64,000 nt of DNA from JAMHWD01 sp035911135 (GTDB lineage: Bacteria; Pseudomonadota; Alphaproteobacteria; Micavibrionales; Micavibrionaceae), in NCBI GenBank assembly GCA_035911135.1, contig JAMHWD010000042.1, positions 7,622 to 71,621 on the forward strand. Direction: 5' to 3'. Of this stretch, positions 1 to 8,756 are shown in pieces. Made by a program: the position numbers and the translations under genes. The notes under the pieces were generated by a model that worked only from the letters and a program-made list of their open reading frames with translations, searched no databases and had not been told where the DNA came from. Positions within the stretch are counted from its first letter, which is position 1. Every line of letters starts with the position of its first letter.

Positions 1-686
1 TGTCATCGGATCAGCTCGCCACACGTATTTTATCCGATCAGTCCGGTATTTCCGGCGATGCGATCCGTAAGGGCAATATCCGTCAGGATGATTTCCGCAA
101 ATTCGTCGAGGCCAGTCAGGTCTTAAGTCAGGTGCCGCTTTATATTGATGATACACCGGCCCTTTCCATTGGTGCGGTACGCCAGCGCGCGCGCCGCCTG
201 AAGCGCCAGCATGGGCTGGGGCTGATTGTGGTCGATTACTTGCAGCTTCTGCGTGGCTCCGGCTCCAAACAGGGACAGGATAACCGCGTGCAGGAAGTCT
301 CGGAGATTACGCGGGGGCTCAAGGCCATTGCCAAGGAACTGGATATTCCGGTTATGGCGCTTTCCCAGCTCTCCCGCGCGGTCGAGCAGCGCGAAGATAA
401 ACGCCCGCAGCTTTCCGACTTGCGGGAATCGGGATCGATCGAGCAGGATGCGGACGTGGTCATGTTCATCTACCGCGAGGAATATTATCTCTCCCGTCAG
501 GAACCCGAAGTCGGGACTGAGAAACATCTGGAATGGCAGGACCGCATGGGCAAGGCCCATAACGTGGCCGAAACCATTGTCGCCAAGCAGCGTCACGGTC
601 CGATCGGTACAGTGCGCCTGTTCTTCGATTCCAACCTCACGCGCTTCAGCGATCTTGATACCGAGCATTACGAGCAAGAGTATTAA
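1..686 (+). CDS. dnaB: Replicative DNA helicase DnaB, 3' part
   Basis: This is the C-terminal RecA-like ATPase half of DnaB, the hexameric helicase that unwinds DNA at the replication fork. The gene runs in from the left edge; the reading frame is open from base 3, so no start is visible. The Walker B stretch LIVVDYLQLL and the downstream SQLSRAVEQR and RESGSIEQDADVV segments are textbook DnaB motifs. The stop is two bases before alr, and dnaB-alr adjacency is common in proteobacteria, so the two are probably co-transcribed. A GTG inside the frame at 132 is internal and not a start. Confidence 0.97.
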   Translation, partial: SSDQLATRILSDQSGISGDAIRKGNIRQDDFRKFVEASQVLSQVPLYIDDTPALSIGAVRQRARRLKRQHGLGLIVVDYLQLLRGSGSKQGQDNRVQEVSEITRGLKAIAKELDIPVMALSQLSRAVEQREDKRPQLSDLRESGSIEQDADVVMFIYREEYYLSRQEPEVGTEKHLEWQDRMGKAHNVAETIVAKQRHGPIGTVRLFFDSNLTRFSDLDTEHYEQEY

Positions 687-688
687 GA

Positions 689-1792
689 ATGAACGCAGGT
701 GCTGGCGTGCTTGAAATCGACCTTACGGCGCTGGCCGCCAATTATACTTTTCTCAAAAATCAGGTGGGCGCGGATTGTCTGCTGACCCCGGCGGTTAAGG
801 CCAATGCTTACGGGACAGGGATTGCTGAGGCTGCTCCTGCCCTTTACGCAGCCGGTGCGCGGCGCTTTTTTGTGGCGACGCTCGGCGAGGCGCTGGAGCT
901 GCGCGATGTTATGCCGCAGATTGAAATCGGTGTGCTGGGCGGTTTGATGGCTGGGGCGGCTGGTGAATTCGCCGCGCATAACCTGATCCCGGTGCTGAAT
1001 GATGCGGCGCAAATTCAATACTGGGCGGATGAGAATAAACGCTCCGGCTTGAACCGCAAATCCATCTTGCATATTGATACCGGCATGAACCGTCTGGGCC
1101 TTGGCGCGGCCGATCTGAAAGCAGTCTTGGGTCTTTCGGGGGATATCATGCAGGCGGCCAGTATCGAAACCGTGATGAGTCATTTTGCCTGTGCGGATGA
1201 AAAGTTCCATCCCCTGAACGAGGAGCAGTTTAAAAATTTCAGCGCCGCTGCCAAAGCTCATTTCCCATGGGCTAAAAAATCCCTCGCTAATTCATCCGGC
1301 ATCATGCGCGATAAAAAATATCATTTCGATGCGGCCCGTCCCGGTATGGCGCTATACGGCCTTAATCCCACGCCGGAGATGCAAAATCCCATGCGCGCGG
1401 TGGTGAAATTATCCGCGCCAGTGTTACAAGTCCGGATGGTAAAAAAAGGTCAAAGCGCTGGCTATGCAGCCGGGTATGTTTTTGAAAACGATACGGCCTG
1501 TGCCACAATCGGCATTGGCTATGCCGATGGGTTCTCGCGCCATCTTAGCGGTAAAGGGCAATTATTCTGGAATGGTATCGCCTGTCCTATTCTGGGGCGG
1601 GTTTCCATGGATCTGACCATACTTGATATCGGCCATATTCCTGAAGACAAGCGTCCTGCCCCCGGTGATATGGTCGAGGTACTGGGGCCGCATCAAGATG
1701 CCGATACCTTGGCTGCTGCTGCCGGGACGATTGGCTATGAAATCCTCACCCAACTGGGGCGGCGCTATACGCGCCATTATATCCGGCCTTAA
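689..1792 (+). CDS. alr: Alanine racemase
   Basis: PLP-dependent racemase that converts L-alanine to D-alanine for peptidoglycan. The PLP-binding motif AVKANAYG places the Schiff-base lysine at residue 37, and the second catalytic base is the tyrosine of GIGYADGFSRH (residue 278). At 367 residues it has the usual two-domain length (TIM barrel plus C-terminal beta domain). The ATG begins two bases after the dnaB stop, implying translational coupling. There is no sign of a dadX-like catabolic partner (no dadA nearby), so this is probably the biosynthetic racemase. Confidence 0.97.
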   Translation: MNAGAGVLEIDLTALAANYTFLKNQVGADCLLTPAVKANAYGTGIAEAAPALYAAGARRFFVATLGEALELRDVMPQIEIGVLGGLMAGAAGEFAAHNLIPVLNDAAQIQYWADENKRSGLNRKSILHIDTGMNRLGLGAADLKAVLGLSGDIMQAASIETVMSHFACADEKFHPLNEEQFKNFSAAAKAHFPWAKKSLANSSGIMRDKKYHFDAARPGMALYGLNPTPEMQNPMRAVVKLSAPVLQVRMVKKGQSAGYAAGYVFENDTACATIGIGYADGFSRHLSGKGQLFWNGIACPILGRVSMDLTILDIGHIPEDKRPAPGDMVEVLGPHQDADTLAAAAGTIGYEILTQLGRRYTRHYIRP

Positions 1793-1839
1793 ATTAAGGG
1801 CTGGAAAAATCGCGGCGCAGGGTATAATTTCTCTCTATC

Positions 1840-2013
1840 ATGAGCGTTGAAATCGAACCTAAATTGCTGGAAATTCTGGTCTGTCCCTTAACCAAGGGGC
1901 CGCTGCGCTATGACCGTGAGGCTGGCGAGCTGGTCTCCGAAGGGGCCAAGCTGGCCTATCCTATACGCGACGGCATTCCCATCATGCTGGCCTCCGAGGC
2001 GCGGGAACTCTAG
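1840..2013 (+). CDS. Trm112/UPF0434-family small protein (YcaR-like)
   Basis: A 57-residue protein with the family pattern LLEILVCPLTKGPLRYD near the N-terminus and YPIRDGIPIML near the C-terminus, as in YcaR/UPF0434. Trm112-like proteins are small zinc-ribbon-type partners of methyltransferases. In this copy only one cysteine (LVCP) is visible, which is usual for the bacterial UPF0434 branch that does not bind zinc. It sits 47 bases after alr in the same direction. The biochemical role in bacteria is unsettled. The length and motif make the gene call secure. Confidence 0.88.
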   Translation: MSVEIEPKLLEILVCPLTKGPLRYDREAGELVSEGAKLAYPIRDGIPIMLASEAREL

Positions 2014-2029
2014 TTTATTTCTAAAAATC

Positions 2030-2058
2030 TTGACCTTTTTCTTTGACATAATTATAAG
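2030..2058 (+). promoter_or_regulatory. Putative sigma70 promoter giving a leaderless HAD mRNA
   Basis: TTGACC at 2030-2035 and TATAAG at 2053-2058 are 17 bases apart. Transcription would start six to seven bases after the -10 box, which is the ATG at 2065. No Shine-Dalgarno sequence precedes that ATG, so a leaderless transcript is the simplest reading. This is inferred from sequence alone. Confidence 0.5.
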
Positions 2059-2064
2059 TATGTC

Positions 2065-2787
2065 ATGATTTCGCAGCGCCTTGTCGTCTTTGATTTTGAT
2101 GGAACGCTTTATCCTTTGGAGGATGAGCATCTGGCTGTGCTCAAGGAATCGGTGAGCCGCTCGGTGCGCGAATTATCCGGCAACCGCTGGAGCCATGAAG
2201 CGGCGCTGGAAAACGGCCTCAAAAGTTTTTATGCCCATGGGCTTTCCTATCGCTCGGTTTGTGAGGAATTTAAAATATCCATGGCCATTGGTCACGAGAC
2301 CCATCACCGCAATCTGCATCTTGATCTGGTTCCTGATCCGGCGCAGATAAAGGCGCTGGAGGATTTGCGCGATTCCGGGGCGGCCATGATTATCCTCACG
2401 CAGGCCTCGCAGGAATTTTTATCGCGGAAATTACCCATGCTGGGGCTTGAGACGCTTTTTCCGGCGGAAATGCGCCTCGCGCATGAAGATTATAATCTGG
2501 CCATGAAGGCGCATTGCACCGGACCTTTCATGCAGGCGGTGCGCCGGGCAAGGGATGTAACCGGGCAGCGTTTCCATCCGCATGATGTCTGGATGCTGGA
2601 AGATTCCCAGCAGAATTTGAAAATTCCTCATGCGCTGGGCTGGAATACGGTTTATATCGGCCGGAATGATATCCCCGGAGCGCCCCATCTTCATGTTCAG
2701 GTCCGGTCCCTGCAGCAGGCATTGCAGCAGATAATGTCACCGGGTTCTGCAACGCATGATTTGACAAGCCCTGTAATCCCCGTTTAA
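2065..2787 (+). CDS. HAD-superfamily hydrolase (pyrimidine 5'-nucleotidase-like)
   Basis: A 240-residue HAD phosphatase. Motif I is VVFDFDGTLYPLE near the N-terminus (nucleophile and acid Asp), motif II is the Thr in MIILTQAS, and the acidic motif IV lies in DVWMLEDSQQNL. A helical insertion after motif I forms a C1 cap. The motif I/cap arrangement resembles the pyrimidine 5'-nucleotidase and phosphoglycolate phosphatase branch, but the substrate cannot be read from sequence. The ATG at 2060 hits an immediate stop, so 2065 is the start. The gene ends exactly at the base before the leu leader ORF. Confidence 0.85.
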   Translation: MISQRLVVFDFDGTLYPLEDEHLAVLKESVSRSVRELSGNRWSHEAALENGLKSFYAHGLSYRSVCEEFKISMAIGHETHHRNLHLDLVPDPAQIKALEDLRDSGAAMIILTQASQEFLSRKLPMLGLETLFPAEMRLAHEDYNLAMKAHCTGPFMQAVRRARDVTGQRFHPHDVWMLEDSQQNLKIPHALGWNTVYIGRNDIPGAPHLHVQVRSLQQALQQIMSPGSATHDLTSPVIPV

Positions 2788-2788
2788 A
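2761..2788 (+). promoter_or_regulatory. Putative leu leader promoter
   Basis: A consensus -35 TTGACA (2761-2766) lies inside the last codons of the HAD gene, followed 16 bases later by TTTAAA (2783-2788). The expected transcription start at 2795-2797 coincides with the ATG of the leader peptide at 2797. The leader would therefore be leaderless, as reported for the trpL leader of Sinorhizobium meliloti. Confidence 0.55.
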
Positions 2789-2796
2789 TGTTGCGC

Positions 2797-2853
2797 ATGG
2801 CACAAACCTGTAACACAGCGCTGCTCCTTCTTTCCCTGCTTATCCGCCCTTAA
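2797..2853 (+). CDS. leuL: Leucine-rich leader peptide of leuA (leuL-like)
   Basis: An 18-codon ORF encoding MAQTCNTALLLLSLLIRP, with four consecutive leucine codons, then two more and an isoleucine just before the stop. It lies upstream of leuA, the first enzyme of leucine synthesis. Leucine-codon-rich leader peptides are the hallmark of ribosome-mediated attenuation, where stalling for lack of charged tRNA-Leu changes the RNA fold. An in-frame ATG at 2788 would add three residues, but the promoter spacing favours 2797. Its stop lies inside a hairpin that competes with a longer-range stem. Confidence 0.75.
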   Translation: MAQTCNTALLLLSLLIRP

Positions 2854-2891
2854 GGCGGCATGGGGCGCTTTCTCGCGCCCGGTCTTAAGGG
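2844..2891 (+). promoter_or_regulatory. Attenuator-like alternative RNA structures before leuA
   Basis: Three mutually constraining stems are visible. CCGCC (2844-2848) pairs with GGCGG (2854-2858). GGGCGC (2863-2868) pairs with GCGCCC (2875-2880). CCCTTAAG (2847-2854) can instead pair with CTTAAGGG (2884-2891), enclosing the second hairpin. The leader stop codon sits in the first stem. No U-tract follows, so control might be Rho-dependent or act on translation rather than through an intrinsic terminator. Confidence 0.55.
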
Positions 2892-2946
2892 TTTCAAAAA
2901 TCAAAAATCCCGTTACAATCTTTTGAAATATCAAGGCAGGAATCAC

Positions 2947-4527
2947 ATGACACAGATTAACAAAGCCAGCGGCAGCAAAGACCGCGTTATTATTTTCGAC
3001 ACCACATTACGAGATGGCGAGCAAAGCCCTGGCTGCTCGATGAATCTGGATGAAAAACTGAAAATGGCTGTCTTGCTGGACGAGATGGGCGTGGATGTGA
3101 TCGAGGCCGGATTTCCGATCGCCTCGAAGGGGGATTTCGAGGCCGTGCACCAGATTGCCTCTACGGTTAAAAATGCCGTTGTCTGCGGATTATCGCGCGC
3201 GAAAAAGGCTGATCTTGAGGCCTCAGGCGAGGCGATAAAACCTGCCAAGCGCCGCCGTATTCATACCTTTATCTCGACCTCGCCCTTGCATATGAAATAC
3301 AAGCTGCAAATGCCGCCGGAAGAGGTCCTGAACGCGGTGATCGAGAGCGTATCCTTCGCCCGGCAATTCACCGATGACGTAGAATGGAGCGCGGAGGACG
3401 GATCGCGCACGGAAGATGATTTTCTGTGTCAATGCGTTGAGGCTGCTATTAAGGCCGGCGCAACCACCATCAACATTCCCGATACGGTCGGTTATGCGGT
3501 TCCGGCGGAATACGGCGCGAAATTTGCCATGCTGATGAACCGCGTGCCCAATATCGACAAGGCGATTTTGTCGGTCCATTGTCACAACGATCTGGGGCTG
3601 GCCGTGGCCAATTCTCTGGCAGGCGTAGCGAACGGCGCGCGCCAGATTGAATGCACAATAAATGGCATCGGGGAACGCGCCGGGAATGCCGCGCTGGAGG
3701 AGATCGTCATGGCGCTGCGTACGCGGGCCGATTTGCTGCCCTATACGAACGGGATTGATACCACGAAAATCACCAAGCTTTCGCGCACGCTCTCCAGCAT
3801 CACCGGGTTTAACGTCCAGCCGAACAAGGCAATCGTGGGCGCGAATGCTTTTGCTCATGCCAGCGGCATCCATCAGGACGGGATGCTCAAAAACGCGCAG
3901 ACCTATGAGATCATGACCCCGGAATCGGTGGGCTTGAGCGAATCCAAGCTCGCGCTGCAGAAACATTCCGGGCGCAATGCCTTTAAATCCAAGCTTGCGG
4001 AAATGGGGTATGAGCTGGGCGATAACGCGTTTCAGGATGCGTTTAACCGCTTCAAGGATCTGGCCGACAAGAAAAAGGAAATCTTTGAAGATGACCTGAT
4101 TGCGCTTCTGGAGGACGGTTTACAGGGCGAGCATAACACCATCCAGTTTGTCTCGCTGCAGGTGCAGGCCGGGTCCAAGGGGCCGCAAACTGCCGAGATT
4201 GTTTTGAATGTAGAAGGGGCTGAGAAAACGTCCCGCGTGAATGGCAATGGCCCGGTGGATGCAACCTTCTGCGCGATCCGGGATATCTACCCGCACCCGG
4301 ATGCGGATCTGGAGCTTTATCAGGTTCACGCGGTCACAGGCGGCACAGACGCGCAGGCCGAAGTTTCCGTGCGCCTTCGCGAAGGCGGGCAGACCGTCAG
4401 CGCTTCGGCGGCGGATGCCGATACGCTGGTGGCCTCTGCCCGGGCTTATGTCAGTGCGCTGAATAAATTGCTCCGCAAGCGCGGTTACATGAACCCGCAA
4501 ACCGCCGGCGGCGAGGTTAATCCTTAA
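2947..4527 (+). CDS. leuA: 2-isopropylmalate synthase
   Basis: Condenses acetyl-CoA with 2-ketoisovalerate, the committed step of leucine synthesis. The N-terminal TIM barrel has the signature DTTLRDGEQSPG, the metal-binding HCHNDLG and the GIGERAGNA motif. The C-terminal third is the LeuA regulatory domain that senses leucine. From ATG 2947, with a GGCAGG-type ribosome site before it, the protein is 526 residues, a normal length for the long class; the frame stays open upstream to 2860, but that stretch is the leader region. Expression is probably controlled by the leader peptide just upstream, and enzyme activity by leucine feedback. Confidence 0.96.
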   Translation: MTQINKASGSKDRVIIFDTTLRDGEQSPGCSMNLDEKLKMAVLLDEMGVDVIEAGFPIASKGDFEAVHQIASTVKNAVVCGLSRAKKADLEASGEAIKPAKRRRIHTFISTSPLHMKYKLQMPPEEVLNAVIESVSFARQFTDDVEWSAEDGSRTEDDFLCQCVEAAIKAGATTINIPDTVGYAVPAEYGAKFAMLMNRVPNIDKAILSVHCHNDLGLAVANSLAGVANGARQIECTINGIGERAGNAALEEIVMALRTRADLLPYTNGIDTTKITKLSRTLSSITGFNVQPNKAIVGANAFAHASGIHQDGMLKNAQTYEIMTPESVGLSESKLALQKHSGRNAFKSKLAEMGYELGDNAFQDAFNRFKDLADKKKEIFEDDLIALLEDGLQGEHNTIQFVSLQVQAGSKGPQTAEIVLNVEGAEKTSRVNGNGPVDATFCAIRDIYPHPDADLELYQVHAVTGGTDAQAEVSVRLREGGQTVSASAADADTLVASARAYVSALNKLLRKRGYMNPQTAGGEVNP

Positions 4528-4540
4528 AAGATCGCCATAT

Positions 4541-4614
4541 CGTCATCACACGCTTCATGCGTGTGATCCATGGCCGCTTCAAGCTGGATTACACGGATAA
4601 ACCGTGTAATGACG
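4541..4614. repeat. Paired-hairpin palindromic repeat, copy 1
   Basis: The element runs from CGTCATCACACG to CGTGTAATGACG. Hairpin one has stem ATCACACGC/GCGTGTGAT followed by CCA. Hairpin two starts TGGAT and has stem ACACGG/CCGTGT, ending AATGACG. The overall frame is GTCAT-stem-ATCCA-spacer-TGGAT-stem-ATGAC. It lies between the convergent leuA and the unknown gene at 4625, so it may double as a bidirectional terminator. A close relative is at 52170-52230. Confidence 0.85.
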
Positions 4615-4624
4615 AATTTGATAT

Positions 4625-5083
4625 TTACTCCGCTGCCGGAGGCCGGAATGGCACGGCAACATCGGCCGCATCCTGATGCCGCAGGTCAACGGGTGCGGCG
4701 ATCAGTTGCTCCAGCGTGTCACCCATCCGGTCTCGCGGCCATTGGCTTTCAAAATCCTGAGCAAGGCGCAAGACGGCGACTATCTGGCTGTCCCGTGCGC
4801 TCGTGATATTCTCAATCGCCTTTTCGCTGCGGATCATATTGGGGCTGGCCTGCGCGGCGATGCCGGGAAATTTACCGCCATCAATATTATAAATAATGAC
4901 AAAGCGGTGCGGCATTCCATCAATGGTGCTGCGGTAATCCTTGGCGCTGCGATGTGGCAGGAACGCCTCGGCGATTTCCTGAATGATCGGGCTTTTGGGC
5001 GGTGATTTTGGTGTATGCGTGGCGGCGATACGCGTTGCGGCGCGTTTGCTAAAATCCGGTGTTATGACCTTGTTATTATCCAT
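4625..5083 (-). CDS. Hypothetical protein, 152 aa
   Basis: The product is not recognised. It is a soluble protein without signal peptide or membrane segment. The N-terminal 35 residues are rich in Lys, Thr and Pro (for example ATHTPKSPPKSP) and probably disordered. The middle part (HRFVIIYNIDGGKFPG) looks like a small alpha/beta core, and the C-terminus is again Pro/Ala-rich. It starts at ATG 5083 with a weak GGGA upstream. It stands alone between alaS (same strand, upstream) and convergent leuA, separated from leuA by the palindromic repeat. Confidence 0.6.
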   Translation of the reverse strand: MDNNKVITPDFSKRAATRIAATHTPKSPPKSPIIQEIAEAFLPHRSAKDYRSTIDGMPHRFVIIYNIDGGKFPGIAAQASPNMIRSEKAIENITSARDSQIVAVLRLAQDFESQWPRDRMGDTLEQLIAAPVDLRHQDAADVAVPFRPPAAE

Positions 5084-5149
5084 TATAAATGTCCCTGCTT
5101 ACCGCCATCATGGCGCAAGTCGGCAGAGAAAATCAAATTTAATGGCTTT

Positions 5150-7819
<2,670 letters not shown>

Positions 7820-7846
7820 TGCCAAATCCTGTCATTCTTCTCTATT

Positions 7847-7976
7847 GTCATCCCCGCGGGTCCTGCATGGCAGGACCTTAAAACAGCGGGGATCCAGAAA
7901 ACGCGCAGCGCAAAAGGCGCTGCACCTGATGGATCCCGTTCGTGCGGATGGCCTTTGGCCATGCCAACGGGATGAC
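7847..7976. repeat. Compound paired-hairpin palindromic repeat, copy 2
   Basis: The ends are GTCAT (7847-7851) and ATGAC (7972-7976). The first unit has stem ATCCCCGC (7850-7857) and GCGGGGAT (7886-7893) followed by CCA, and its loop carries a second perfect hairpin, GGTCCTGC-atg-GCAGGACC (7859-7877). The second unit has TGG, then stem ATCCCGTT (7933-7940) and AACGGGAT (7966-7973), with a nested ATGGCC-ttt-GGCCAT. The frame matches the other copies but the stem sequences differ. It fills the alaS/hisN-like divergent intergenic region. Confidence 0.8.
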
Positions 7977-7994
7977 GGTATTTAAGAGGTATTT

Positions 7995-8756
7995 ATGCAG
8001 GAATTTCTGACCCTTGCCAATAGTCTTGCCGATCTGGCCCGGCCTATCGCGCAAAAATATTTCCGCCAGCCCTTCGAGGTCATCGCGAAGGCAGATGCCA
8101 GCCCGGTCACCATCGCTGACCGCAGTATCGAGCAAGCCATACGGGATGCCATTGAAAAATCGCGCCCCGATGATGGTATATTCGGCGAAGAATTTGGCAT
8201 CAAGCCCTCAAAAAATGGCCTCACCTGGGTGATTGACCCGATTGACGGCACGAAATCCTTTGTTATCGGCAGGCCAACTTTTGGCACGCTGATAGCGCTC
8301 TGCGAGGATGAAAAACCTGTGCTGGGGATCATCGACCAGCCTATTACGGGCGAGCGCTGGGCCGGGGCGAGGGGGATGCTATCAACTTTTAACGGCCAGA
8401 TTATAAAAACGCGCCCTTGCGTATCGTTGAAAGATGCCTGCTGCGCCTCGACCACGCCTGCCATGTTTGATGGTCTGCCGCCTGTTTATTTCGATATCGA
8501 AAAAGCCAGCCGCATGATGGCATGGGGCGGGGATTGTTATATGTATGGTTTGCTGGCAATGGGGCATATGGATGTCACGATCGAGGCGAATTTATCGCCC
8601 TATGATTTTGCGGCGCTGGTTCCGGTGGTCGAAGGGGCAGGCGGAAAAATCTGCGACTGGCAGGGCAATGCGCTTACCCTTAAATCCGATGGCCGTGTTG
8701 TTGCCATGGGGGATGCCGGGCTGTGGGATCAGATAAAAAAACTTATGCCGGCTTAA
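7995..8756 (+). CDS. Inositol monophosphatase family protein, histidinol-phosphatase (HisN)-like
   Basis: A 253-residue Li-sensitive-type phosphatase that hydrolyses small phosphate monoesters with Mg2+. The metal-binding motifs are GEEFG (Glu), WVIDPIDGTKSF (DPIDGT) and the C-terminal SPYDFAALVPVVEGAGG, which corresponds to the WDxAA element. The segment DPIDGTKSFVIGRPTFGTLIAL is closest to the HisN branch (histidinol-phosphatase) rather than SuhB, but no his genes are nearby to support that. Its stop overlaps the stop of the convergent PBP1A gene by four bases. Confidence 0.85.
   Translation: MQEFLTLANSLADLARPIAQKYFRQPFEVIAKADASPVTIADRSIEQAIRDAIEKSRPDDGIFGEEFGIKPSKNGLTWVIDPIDGTKSFVIGRPTFGTLIALCEDEKPVLGIIDQPITGERWAGARGMLSTFNGQIIKTRPCVSLKDACCASTTPAMFDGLPPVYFDIEKASRMMAWGGDCYMYGLLAMGHMDVTIEANLSPYDFAALVPVVEGAGGKICDWQGNALTLKSDGRVVAMGDAGLWDQIKKLMPA

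Noticed and set aside
2860..2946. N-terminal extension of leuA
   Set aside because: The extra 29 codons overlap the leader hairpins and are not similar to LeuA; the ATG at 2947 has a better ribosome site.
3223..3966. A long minus-strand ORF opposite leuA
   Set aside because: Antisense to the conserved catalytic core of leuA; no independent support.
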